From the NCBI GenBank assembly GCA_005888465.1, contig VAYJ01000016.1:1-14357 (forward strand): a stretch of DNA of 14,357 nucleotides. The letters run 5' to 3'. The DNA comes from Actinomycetota bacterium. GTDB taxonomy: Bacteria; Actinomycetota; UBA4738. The notes below the pieces were generated by a model, which saw nothing but the letters and a program-made list of their open reading frames with translations, was not told the origin of the DNA and did not search any database. The translations under genes and the position numbers were made by a program. Below, in pieces: positions 1-7,231 of this stretch (the stretch's first letter is position 1; each line of letters opens with the position of its first letter).

Positions 1-161
1 GCTACGTGGGGGCCGCGCGCGCTCTCAAGGACGTGTGGCTCGCGGTCCAGGGGGCCCTGGACGATCTCCTCGAGCAGGTCACGCTCGCCGACGTCGTGTC
101 GGCGTCGCTCCCGGAGGCGGTTCGCTCCCACCTGCTCGCAGGCCCGACCGCCCGGATCTGA
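1..161 (+). CDS. Rrf2-family transcriptional regulator, C-terminal end (partial)
   Basis: The reading frame is open from the window edge to TGA at 159-161, giving about 52 residues. It contains YVGAARALKDVW and LLEQVTLADV, which match the C-terminal helix of Rrf2-family winged-helix regulators (the stretch usually reading like 'vW..v...l...L...TLadl'). The DNA-binding helix-turn-helix and any Fe-S cysteines would lie upstream, outside the window. Rrf2 regulators control Fe-S assembly, cysteine metabolism or nitric-oxide stress genes. This one lies 25 bases before mnmA, which uses sulfur from a cysteine desulfurase, so a role in sulfur or Fe-S control is a reasonable inference. In many actinobacteria a cysteine desulfurase gene sits between or beside such genes; none lies between them here. 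The family call is fairly firm for so short a piece; which ligand it senses cannot be told. Confidence 0.72.
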   Translation, partial: YVGAARALKDVWLAVQGALDDLLEQVTLADVVSASLPEAVRSHLLAGPTARI

Positions 162-170
162 CGAAGGGCG

Positions 171-179
171 TGCTAGCCT
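171..179 (+). promoter_or_regulatory. Candidate extended -10 box for mnmA
   Basis: TGCTAGCCT fits an extended -10 element (TGN followed by TANNNT). Its last base is separated from the mnmA GTG by 7 bases, so transcription would start at or next to the start codon. No convincing -35 hexamer or Shine-Dalgarno sequence is visible in front. The same arrangement recurs in front of other genes in this window. Confidence 0.45.
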
Positions 180-186
180 CGCCCGC

Positions 187-1296
187 GTGAGCGAGCGCCC
201 CTCGGTCCTGGTCGCGATGAGCGGCGGCGTGGATTCCTCCGTCGCTGCGGCGCTGCTGCACGAGCAGGGGTATCGCGTCCGCGGGTCGCACCTGAAGCTC
301 GTGCACCTCGACGGCGTCGACCACGGATGCTGTGGACCGCAGGCCGAGTCCGACGCTCGGGCCGTCGCCGAGCTAGTGGGATTCGAGTTCGAGGTCGTCG
401 ACATGAGCGAGCGGTTCTCCCGGACGGTGCTCGCCGACTTCTTCGCCGAGCATCGCGCGGGCCGCACGCCCAACCCCTGCGTGCGGTGCAACGAGCGGAT
501 CAAATTCGGCGCGTTCCTCGAGCGCGCCGACGAAGTGGGCTTCGACGTCGTGGCGACCGGCCACTACGTGCGGACGTGGCGCGACGTGCGGGGCCGGTGG
601 CACCTCGGCCGCGGCGCCGACGTGTCCAAGGATCAGTCCTACGTGCTGCACATGCTCGGGCAGGAGCAGCTCGCTCGCGCGATGTTCCCCGTGGGCGGCC
701 AGTCGAAGGCCGAGACGCGCGAGCACGCGCGACGGATGGGCCTGCCCGTCGCGGGCAAGCCGGACTCGCAGGAGGTGTGCTTCGTCCCCGGCGCCGACCA
801 CGGCGCCTTCCTCGCGGCGCACGCGCCCGACCTGGTCCGAACCGGCGGGCGGATCGAGGACGAGACGGGCCGTGTGCTGGGCGCGCACGACGGAACCTTC
901 CGGTTCACGATCGGCCAGCGCCGGGGGCTCGGGGTCTCGACCGGCGAGCGCCGCTACGTGCTCGAGCTCGATCCCGCCGCCAACCGCGTCGTGGTCGGTC
1001 CAGGGGAGCTGCTCGCGCGGCCGGCCCTCACCGCCGAGCGCGTGTCGTGGGTGGCCGGCGAACCGCCGGAGGGCGGCCGCCCCTTCGAAGCGCAGGTCCG
1101 GATCCGCTACAACGGGGACGAGGTGCCGGCCGTGGTCGACCCGTCGCGCGGCCCCGACGCCGTGATCGTCGAGTTCCGCGTCCCCCAGCGCGCGATCGCC
1201 CCGGGCCAGAGCATCGTGTTCTACCTGGGAGAGGAGCTCCTGGGAGGCGGGCGCATCCGCGAGGCCTTGGCGAATCCCGTCGGCGGGAGCGTGTAG
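187..1296 (+). CDS. mnmA: tRNA-specific 2-thiouridylase MnmA
   Basis: This enzyme uses ATP to adenylate U34 in the wobble position of Lys, Glu and Gln tRNAs and then inserts sulfur to give 2-thiouridine, with sulfur relayed from a cysteine desulfurase. The 369-residue protein is of normal length. The PP-loop SGGVDSS is at residues 12-18 and ATGHY at 122-126. SKDQSYVL is at 146-153. The first catalytic cysteine is C97 in NPCVRCN, the second is C197 in DSQEVCFVP, and GQRRGLGV lies near 242-249. The C-terminal third forms the central and beta-barrel domains. The GTG start at 187 puts the PP-loop at the usual distance from the N-terminus, and a -10-like box just before it suggests a leaderless message. 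An extra HGCCG motif at 46-50 resembles that in other actinobacterial MnmA proteins. It is followed closely by the UPF0280 gene and ligA. Confidence 0.97.
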   Translation: MSERPSVLVAMSGGVDSSVAAALLHEQGYRVRGSHLKLVHLDGVDHGCCGPQAESDARAVAELVGFEFEVVDMSERFSRTVLADFFAEHRAGRTPNPCVRCNERIKFGAFLERADEVGFDVVATGHYVRTWRDVRGRWHLGRGADVSKDQSYVLHMLGQEQLARAMFPVGGQSKAETREHARRMGLPVAGKPDSQEVCFVPGADHGAFLAAHAPDLVRTGGRIEDETGRVLGAHDGTFRFTIGQRRGLGVSTGERRYVLELDPAANRVVVGPGELLARPALTAERVSWVAGEPPEGGRPFEAQVRIRYNGDEVPAVVDPSRGPDAVIVEFRVPQRAIAPGQSIVFYLGEELLGGGRIREALANPVGGSV

Positions 1297-1299
1297 CCT
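1294..1299 (+). promoter_or_regulatory. Candidate -10 box before the UPF0280 gene
   Basis: TAGCCT overlaps the mnmA stop codon TAG and ends 10 bases before the ATG at 1310. A start about 7 bases downstream of the box would give a leader of only 3-4 bases. No Shine-Dalgarno sequence is visible between the box and the ATG. The overlap with a stop codon makes chance more likely than for the mnmA box. Confidence 0.3.
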
Positions 1300-1309
1300 A
1301 CCCCGGACG

Positions 1310-2008
1310 ATGCCACGCAGATCGAGGCGTGCGCCTCCCTACTTCGATGTCCCTGTGCACGACATGATGCTGCGCGTCACCGGCCCGCCCGAGCTGTACG
1401 AGGAAGCCCGCGCCGCCGGCATGCAGTTCTGGGAGCAGCTGCAGTCCTACGCCATCCGCAACCCGATGTTCCAGAGCAGCAAGCGCCCGATCTACGTGCC
1501 TCAGGACGCGCCGCGCATGGTCCAGCGGATGGCGGAGCTCTCGATGAGCGCCGGCGTCGGCCCGATCTTCACGTTCCGCGGCGCCCTCACCGAGTACGTC
1601 GGGCGGATCGTCGCTCGTTCGGTGCCCGAGCTCTTCGTCACGTGCGGACCCGATCACTTCGTCGTGGCGAAGCGGCGTGCGCGCCTCCCGGTGCACCGCG
1701 CCGCGGATCCGGGGGGCGGCGGGCTCGCCGTCGTCGTCAAGCCGGAGCTCGGCCCTCACGGGGTGCACTCGAGCATCGGGAGCGAACAGGGCGGCGACGG
1801 CTCGGACGACGGCGTGGTGGTCGTGGCCACCTCCTGCATCCTCGCCGATGCGGCGGCCGCGGGAGCCGGCGCCATCCTCGCGAAGGGAGGCCGGGGGTCG
1901 CTCCGCGCTGCCCTCTCCTACCTCCGTGGGCTGGAGGGCGTCCACGGAGGGATCGTGCTTCGTGGCGAGCGGATCGGCGTGGCCGGAGGGCTGGAGCTCG
2001 CGGCGTAG
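1310..2008 (+). CDS. UPF0280 family protein (ApbE-like superfamily), function unknown
   Basis: A 232-residue protein that I match to the UPF0280 family by its order of motifs: a helical N-terminus with IRNPMFQSSKRP (50-60), APRMVQRMAELSMSAGVGPI (67-86), GALTEYVGR (91-99), a strand ending FVTCGPDHF (109-117), and ATSCILADAAAAGAGAIL (173-190). UPF0280 proteins share a fold with ApbE flavin transferases, but their reaction is not established. This copy is divergent. The usual 'ENGGD' is TCGPD here, and the Ser/Thr-rich loop usually seen before the last conserved segment is replaced by SSIGSEQGGDGSDDG (154-168). No signal peptide or membrane segment is visible, so it is probably cytosolic. It sits between mnmA and ligA, 13 bases after the former and 4 before the latter, so it is almost certainly co-transcribed with ligA. 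Confidence 0.75.
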   Translation: MPRRSRRAPPYFDVPVHDMMLRVTGPPELYEEARAAGMQFWEQLQSYAIRNPMFQSSKRPIYVPQDAPRMVQRMAELSMSAGVGPIFTFRGALTEYVGRIVARSVPELFVTCGPDHFVVAKRRARLPVHRAADPGGGGLAVVVKPELGPHGVHSSIGSEQGGDGSDDGVVVVATSCILADAAAAGAGAILAKGGRGSLRAALSYLRGLEGVHGGIVLRGERIGVAGGLELAA

Positions 2009-2012
2009 GTCG

Positions 2013-4088
2013 ATGCCAGCGTCTCGACGACGTTCCCGCCCGAGTCCCGACGACGAACGGCACACGAACGAGGAGCGCCGGCTGTCGAACGCGCGCGCTC
2101 GTTCGGAGGAGCTGCGCGAGGCGATCAACCACCACTCGTACCGCTACCACGTGCGCGACGAGCCCGAGATCTCGGACTACGAGTACGACCAGCTCGTGCG
2201 GGAGCTCGAGGGGATCGAGACGGAGTTCCCGGAGCTGATCACGCCGGACAGCCCGACCCAGCGGGTCGGCGGCGCCCCGGCCCAGCTGTTCGCCCCGGTC
2301 GAGCACCGGGCGCGGATGCTCTCGCTCGACAACGCTTTCTCGTGGGAGGAGCTCGAGGCGTGGGGCAAGCGCGTCGAGCGGGCGATCGGAACCGACGTCC
2401 GGTTCGCCTGCGAGCTGAAGATCGACGGCCTCGCGGTGGTGGTGTCGTACGAGCGCGGCGTGCTCACGCGGGGAGCGACCCGTGGGGACGGGCAGACGGG
2501 CGAGGACATCACGGCGAACATCCGCACGGTGCGCACCGTCCCGGTGCGGCTTCGCGGTTCGGGTCACCCCGACGTGCTCGACGTTCGCGGCGAGGTGTAC
2601 CTCCCCGTCAAGGGCTTCGAGCGCGTGAACGAGGAGCTTCGCGAACGCGAGGAGCGGACCTTCGCCAACCCGCGCAACGCCGCTGCGGGATCGCTCCGCC
2701 AGAAGGACCCCAAAGTGACGGCGTCGCGTCCGCTCGCGCTCTGGTGTCACGGGGTGCTGTTCGCGCGGGGCAAGCGGTTCGAGCGGCACTCGACGGCGCT
2801 CGCGTACCTCGGCGACGCGGGGCTGCCGGTGAACCCGGCGACCGAGGTGGTCGGAAGCCTCGCCGACGTGTTCGCGTACTGCGAGCGCTGGCAGCGCGAC
2901 CGACACACGATCGACTACGAGATCGACGGCGTCGTCGTCAAAGTGGACTCGATCCACCAGCAGGAGGAGTTGGGCGCGACGAGCCATGCGCCGCGGTGGG
3001 CCATCGCGTACAAATTCCCGCCCGAGGAACGCACGACGCTCCTCAAGGCCATCGACGTCCACACCGGCCGCACGGGGATCGTGACGCCCTTCGCGGTGCT
3101 CGAGCCCGTGTTCGTGAGCGGGGTGACGGTCGGGACCGCGACGCTGCACAACCAGGATGAGGTCGCGCGCAAGGACGTGCGGCCCGGCGACACGGTGATC
3201 GTTCGCCGCGCCGGCGACGTCATCCCCGAGGTCGTGGGGCCGGTCCTTGAGAAGCGCAAGCGCGGCGCGCGACGCTGGAAGTTCCCGACGGTCTGCCCCT
3301 CGTGCGGCACCGCGCTCGTGCGCCGGGAGGGCGAGGCCTACTGGGTGTGCCCGAACCGGCGCGGCTGTCCCTCGCAGGGGATCGAGTGGCTGTTCCACTT
3401 CGCCTCGCGAGGGGCTATGGACATCGAGCACCTCGGCTACAAGACCGGCATCCTGCTGCTGGACCGCGACTGGGTCGAGGATCCGGCCGACGTCTACTTC
3501 CTCACCGACGAGCAGCTTGCGGGGCTCCCGGGCTTCAAGGAGAAGTCGGTGGCGAACCTTCGCGCTGCCATCGAGGGTTCGAAGGACCGACCGCTCTGGC
3601 GGCTGCTGGTCGCGATCAACATCCGGCACGTGGGCGGCACCGTCGCGCAGCTGCTCGCCCGTCGATTCCCGTCGATCGAGGCGCTCCGCGGCGCGAGCGT
3701 CGAGGACCTCTCCGCGATCGACGGCATCGGTCCCGAGATCGCGCAGAGCGTCGTCGACTGGTTCCAGGATCCCGAGAACCGCGCGCTCCTCGCGAAGCTC
3801 GACCGCGCCGGCGTGCGCACCCGCGACGAAGACGTCGCGCCCCCGCCCGAGGGGCCGCTCACCGGCGCCACTATCGTGATCACCGGTGGGCTGGAGTCGC
3901 TCTCGCGGTCCGAGGCCGAGCAGGCAGCGGCTGAAGCGGGCGCGCATGTGACCTCGGGCGTCTCGAAGAAGACCAGCTTCGTGGTCGTCGGCGAGGGCCC
4001 CGGCTCGAAATTCGACAAGGCGGTCCAGCTCGGGGTGGAGACGATCGACGAAGGCGAGTTCCTGAAGCGCCTCGGGCGATCGCGGTAG
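2013..4088 (+). CDS. ligA: NAD-dependent DNA ligase LigA
   Basis: LigA seals nicks in duplex DNA during replication and repair, using NAD+ to form an enzyme-AMP intermediate. The ATG at 2013 lies 4 bases after the preceding stop and gives 691 residues, a normal length. Domains in order: Ia helices with SYRYHVRDEPEISDYEYD (42-59); adenylation domain with active-site lysine K136 in KIDG and later DYEIDGVVVK (301-310); OB fold; zinc finger C428, C431, C446, C452 (spacings 3, 15 and 6, as in E. coli LigA); helix-hairpin-helix repeats about 500-590; and a C-terminal BRCT domain about 615-691 with GATIVITGGLESLSRSEA. The first 20 residues are a basic, Arg-rich extension of uncertain reality. The same frame stays open back to 1677, but that part overlaps the UPF0280 gene and is not conserved ligase sequence. 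It appears intact. Confidence 0.97.
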   Translation: MPASRRRSRPSPDDERHTNEERRLSNARARSEELREAINHHSYRYHVRDEPEISDYEYDQLVRELEGIETEFPELITPDSPTQRVGGAPAQLFAPVEHRARMLSLDNAFSWEELEAWGKRVERAIGTDVRFACELKIDGLAVVVSYERGVLTRGATRGDGQTGEDITANIRTVRTVPVRLRGSGHPDVLDVRGEVYLPVKGFERVNEELREREERTFANPRNAAAGSLRQKDPKVTASRPLALWCHGVLFARGKRFERHSTALAYLGDAGLPVNPATEVVGSLADVFAYCERWQRDRHTIDYEIDGVVVKVDSIHQQEELGATSHAPRWAIAYKFPPEERTTLLKAIDVHTGRTGIVTPFAVLEPVFVSGVTVGTATLHNQDEVARKDVRPGDTVIVRRAGDVIPEVVGPVLEKRKRGARRWKFPTVCPSCGTALVRREGEAYWVCPNRRGCPSQGIEWLFHFASRGAMDIEHLGYKTGILLLDRDWVEDPADVYFLTDEQLAGLPGFKEKSVANLRAAIEGSKDRPLWRLLVAINIRHVGGTVAQLLARRFPSIEALRGASVEDLSAIDGIGPEIAQSVVDWFQDPENRALLAKLDRAGVRTRDEDVAPPPEGPLTGATIVITGGLESLSRSEAEQAAAEAGAHVTSGVSKKTSFVVVGEGPGSKFDKAVQLGVETIDEGEFLKRLGRSR

Positions 4089-4091
4089 GCT
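4086..4091 (+). promoter_or_regulatory. Candidate -10 box before the coiled-coil methyltransferase
   Basis: TAGGCT overlaps the ligA stop codon and ends exactly 6 bases before the ATG at 4098, so the predicted start of transcription is the A of the ATG. CTGAAG at 4062-4067 is a weak -35 candidate with an 18-base spacer. There is no Shine-Dalgarno sequence in the 9 bases between ligA and the ATG. Confidence 0.4.
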
Positions 4092-4097
4092 CCGCCG

Positions 4098-5069
4098 ATG
4101 GGATCGGACCGACGCCTGTCATCGATTCGTGGGTTCCTCGCTCGCCTCGCGCTCGTGGACGAGAAGCAGGCGGGGCTGCGCCGCGAGGTCGAGGCATCGC
4201 AGGCCCGCATCCTGCAAGAGGTGACGGCGCTCCGGGCCGAGCTCGCTCGCGTGCAGCGGGAGAACGCGGCGGTGCTTCGTCTCGTCGCCGGCCCGAAGGC
4301 GGCTGACATCGAAGGGAAGCCCGATCCGCACGCGGGGGAGTGGCCCGTCGTCATGACGCTCGCCGGCGCGACCGGAGTGAACCGCCGCACCCTCTTTGCC
4401 GAGCTGGAACGAGGCTCCCGAGACGACGTCATCGCGTCGCTCCAGGGCTACCTGCCGCTCTTCGGTGGGCGCGAGCCGATCGTGGATCTCGGATGCGGCC
4501 GCGGCGAGTTCCTCGAGCTCGCAGGACGCGGCGGCGTGCGGGCCTACGGCATCGATACCGACGAGGATGCGGTGGCCGCCTGCCGCGCGCTCGAGCTGGA
4601 TGCGCGACTGGAGGACCTGTTCGATCATCTGGCCGGACTGCCCGAGGCGGACGTCGGCGGCGTCTTCTGCTCGCAGGTGGTCGAGCACCTGCCCGCGGAC
4701 CTGCTCCCCACGCTCCTGGGCGAGGTCGCGCGCGTCATGCAGCCGGGCGGCGTTGCCGTGATCGAGACGCCGAACCCCGCCACGTTCGCGACCCACGTGC
4801 AGAGCTTCTGGCGCGACCCCTCGCACCTGCGCCCCGTGCCGGCCGTCGCGCTCGCGTTCGCCGCGCGGACGGCGGGGCTGGTGGTCCGCACGACCGTCTA
4901 TCGCTCGCTCCCGCCCGACGAGGAGCGGTTGCGGTCTGTCGACGCCGAGCCGGCCGACCCGTCCGTCCGCTCCGTCGTGGAGGCGTTCAACGCGCTCACC
5001 GCGCAACTGAACGAGCTGCTCTACGGGTACCAGGACTACGCGCTGGTGCTCGAGAAGCCGGCCGCCTGA
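4098..5069 (+). CDS. Class I SAM-dependent methyltransferase with N-terminal coiled coil, polysaccharide-locus type
   Basis: A 323-residue protein. Residues about 18-62 form a heptad-rich coiled coil (LRREVEASQARILQEVTALR and onward). Then comes a Rossmann-type methyltransferase: motif I IVDLGCGRGEFLEL at 128-141, the acidic end of strand 2 in GIDTDED (151-157), CSQVVEHLP (191-199), and VIETPNPATF (221-230) followed by FWRDPSHLRPV (237-247). The tail NELLYGYQDYALVLEKP is typical of the methyltransferases found in O-antigen and capsule loci, which include chain-terminating enzymes related to WbdD. It has no membrane segment. It follows ligA by 9 bases on the same strand and converges with the glycosyltransferase-methyltransferase gene behind it with a 2-base gap. 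I infer that it methylates a sugar of the polysaccharide exported by the nearby ABC transporter, perhaps as a cap. The acceptor is not known. Confidence 0.88.
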   Translation: MGSDRRLSSIRGFLARLALVDEKQAGLRREVEASQARILQEVTALRAELARVQRENAAVLRLVAGPKAADIEGKPDPHAGEWPVVMTLAGATGVNRRTLFAELERGSRDDVIASLQGYLPLFGGREPIVDLGCGRGEFLELAGRGGVRAYGIDTDEDAVAACRALELDARLEDLFDHLAGLPEADVGGVFCSQVVEHLPADLLPTLLGEVARVMQPGGVAVIETPNPATFATHVQSFWRDPSHLRPVPAVALAFAARTAGLVVRTTVYRSLPPDEERLRSVDAEPADPSVRSVVEAFNALTAQLNELLYGYQDYALVLEKPAA

Positions 5070-5078
5070 CCTCAGGCG
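5063..5078. terminator. Palindrome spanning two convergent stop codons, possible bidirectional terminator
   Basis: CGCCTGACCTCAGGCG is a perfect inverted repeat, foldable as a 6-base-pair stem with an ACCT loop on either strand. The TGA of the plus-strand methyltransferase (5067-5069) and the TGA of the minus-strand gene (5072-5074 read in reverse) both lie within it. There is no U-tract, so intrinsic termination is uncertain. Confidence 0.4.
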
Positions 5079-7228
5079 AGTGGCTTGCGCAACTCCGCGC
5101 AGAGGACCGCGCGCGCGGCCGGTACGCCGTCGCCGTAGGAGATGCCCGAGAGCGTTCGCCGATCTGCCGGCCGCCAGCCCCGGTCCTCCAGCACGTAGGC
5201 ATCCTCGGCCTCCGGGCGAAGATCGCTCGAACGAAGGAGCGCCGACCACGCCGCCTCGTCGTACTGGCGAAACCACCCGTGGTCCTCGCGCCGTCCGAAC
5301 GGCACCGTGAGGAGCGCGCGGCCACCGGGCGCGAGGACGCGTTCGATCTCGTGAAGCGTGGCCGCGTCGGCGGCCTCGCCCGGCCCATCGCCCGTGATTC
5401 CGTACCGCGTGTTGTCCATGCCGATGTGCTCGATCGTCGAGATGCAGATCGCCAGGTCGAACGAGCCGTCGCGATAGGGGAGGGCCCTCAGGTCGGCGCG
5501 CGTCCTCCGGAGCGATCCGACCGGTGCGCTTTCGTGGTCCACGCCGTGCACCTCCCGCGCGGGGAGCGCGGTCAGGGCGCTCAGGTAGACGCGCGGCGCG
5601 AATGCGTAGCCCAGGTCGAGGACCCGCCCGGCCCCGTCCCACCGTGAGATCGCCCACGGGATCTCCACGACCCGCTCGGTGGTGTCGGGGCCGAAGCCTC
5701 CATCCTCGCCGATCCGGAACGGACCCGGCTCCCGACGGAGCCGGGCGAGGGTACCCTCGATCAGCTCCAGCTCGCGGTATTCGCGGCTCGTCACGATCCA
5801 CCGCGCGAGCTCGGCCCACGTGGTCTCGCCGGCCGCGAGGGCCCGGGTGGCGGACCGGAGAGCCTCCTCCCCGGGTTCGCGCCGAAGGAGCAGGCGGTAG
5901 AGCAGATCGACGTGCACGGCGCTCCCCGCGTGGGTCATCGGTCCCGCCTCGAGGCTCGCGAGCAGTGGCGCGAGGCTCTCGGGCGGCTGCGTCGCCGGTC
6001 CGCGCGCGGGCTCCCTGACCATGGTCACGGTTCGCGGGCTTCGGGCGACCGCCGCAGCGAACGCGACGTACTGTTCCGCGCATCGAGCCGGATCGAGGAC
6101 CTCGGTCGCGTAGCGTTTCGCGCCCGCCCCCAACCGCGCGCGAAGCGCAGGCTCGCCGGCCAGGCGCACGAGGTGCTCGCCGAGCGACGCGGCCTGGTCC
6201 TCGTCGATCTCGACCTTGAGCGCCACGTCGTCGGGGAGCTCGGCGAAGGCCTGGAGGTTGTTCACGATCGTCGCACGTCCCTCGGCGAGGGCCCGCGCCA
6301 CGACGGCGGAGGTCTCCCCGGCGCTCGGGTAGCGGAGGCTCACCATCACGTCGCAGGCGCGAAGGTAGCGGTAGAACTCCGGGAGCCCGACGAACCCGGC
6401 AACCCGCACCCGTCCCTCGAGGCGGTGCTGGGCGATCAGCCGGTCGAGTCCACCGCCTGTGTGGTCGGCGCCGACCATCATGAGCACCGCGTCGGGATGG
6501 GCCGCCGCGAGCCGTGCGAACCCTCCAACCACGGCAGCGGGTTGCTTGGGCCGCGTGATGAATCCGAAGTGCCCGACAACGAACGCATCGGGCGCGAGCC
6601 CGAGCGCGGCGCGGGCGGCCGCGCGCGTGAGCCCGGCGACCGACGCCGGTGGGCTACCGCCGTGCGCGGGGATGATCGCGATCGGCACGCCGGGCGCGAG
6701 CTCCGCCATGCGCGCCCGTGCGTCCTCGCTGTGCACGACGATCGCGCGGCTCGCTCGCGCCACGTGCCCGGAGAGCGGGAAGACGAACTTCTCGAACTCG
6801 GTCGCGACGCGCCGCTCACGCAGGCCGGCGATGCGCGTTCCCACGGCGCCGTATTCCGACTCCAGGATCCGCCGGTACTGCGGGGCGTCGCGGTGTTGCT
6901 CGATCGTCACCGCCGCGAGCAGGTGATGCATGACGAAGTCGTGGAACACCGTGATGCCGGGCTCGGCCATCGCCGCGCGGTAGACGAACTCGTGGTACGG
7001 GTTGTTGCCCAGGTGATACACGTTTGCGTCGGCGCCGTCCTGCTTCGCGAAGCGATCGGGCGTGACGACCGGCACGCCTAGCGGCGTTCGCACGGGCCGG
7101 AAGCGCCGAGGCCGCGGGCACACCGCGACCACGTCGGCCGAGGACGCGACGAGCGGCAACAGCTCGAAGGAGTAATCGGCGATCCCGGTCGCCATCGGGG
7201 GAAGCGGGCTGAACCAGGCCAGGCGCAC
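5072..7228 (-). CDS. Fusion protein: GT4 glycosyltransferase, DUF4214, SAM methyltransferase
   Basis: A 718-residue protein read from GTG at 7228. Residues 1 to about 400 form a GT-B fold of family GT4. The N-terminus is MRLAWFSPLPPMATGIADYS with a glycine-rich acceptor-side loop; GNNPYHEFVYRAA (74-86) and VFHDFVMHHLL (94-104) follow, then GHFGFITRPKQ (219-229) and RYPSAGETSAVVARALAEG (299-317) in the donor domain. Residues about 437-490 match DUF4214 (VDLLYRLLLRREPGEEAL, then ELARWIVTSREYRE). Residues about 515-718 are a class I methyltransferase with VLDLGYAFAP (536-545), GVDHE (562-566), LAICISTIEHIG (592-603) and VLAPGGRALLTVPFG (631-645). The frame is unbroken with no stop between domains. 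It lies 3 bases after the coiled-coil gene on the same strand. The likely role is adding a sugar and methylating a glycan in the cytosol during polysaccharide synthesis; substrates are unknown. Confidence 0.87.
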   Translation of the reverse strand: MRLAWFSPLPPMATGIADYSFELLPLVASSADVVAVCPRPRRFRPVRTPLGVPVVTPDRFAKQDGADANVYHLGNNPYHEFVYRAAMAEPGITVFHDFVMHHLLAAVTIEQHRDAPQYRRILESEYGAVGTRIAGLRERRVATEFEKFVFPLSGHVARASRAIVVHSEDARARMAELAPGVPIAIIPAHGGSPPASVAGLTRAAARAALGLAPDAFVVGHFGFITRPKQPAAVVGGFARLAAAHPDAVLMMVGADHTGGGLDRLIAQHRLEGRVRVAGFVGLPEFYRYLRACDVMVSLRYPSAGETSAVVARALAEGRATIVNNLQAFAELPDDVALKVEIDEDQAASLGEHLVRLAGEPALRARLGAGAKRYATEVLDPARCAEQYVAFAAAVARSPRTVTMVREPARGPATQPPESLAPLLASLEAGPMTHAGSAVHVDLLYRLLLRREPGEEALRSATRALAAGETTWAELARWIVTSREYRELELIEGTLARLRREPGPFRIGEDGGFGPDTTERVVEIPWAISRWDGAGRVLDLGYAFAPRVYLSALTALPAREVHGVDHESAPVGSLRRTRADLRALPYRDGSFDLAICISTIEHIGMDNTRYGITGDGPGEAADAATLHEIERVLAPGGRALLTVPFGRREDHGWFRQYDEAAWSALLRSSDLRPEAEDAYVLEDRGWRPADRRTLSGISYGDGVPAARAVLCAELRKPLA

Positions 7229-7231
7229 GGA

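Noticed and set aside
187..1367. Plus- and minus-strand alternative frames inside mnmA, such as 327-1367
   Set aside because: Arg-rich shadow frames with no motif; mnmA is complete in its own frame.
1677..2012. Extension of ligA upstream to 1677
   Set aside because: The added 112 residues are Arg/Ser-rich, overlap the UPF0280 gene, and precede a good ATG at 2013 that gives the normal ligase length.
1737..3947. A 736-codon open frame on the minus strand opposite ligA
   Set aside because: It is antisense to a clear ligA with all family motifs, is rich in Arg, Asp, His, Ala and Val as expected of a shadow frame in GC-rich DNA, and shows no recognisable motif.
4119..6083. A 654-codon minus-strand frame across the methyltransferase and fusion gene
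   Set aside because: It crosses a convergent junction and overlaps two recognisable genes in other frames; the composition is that of a shadow.
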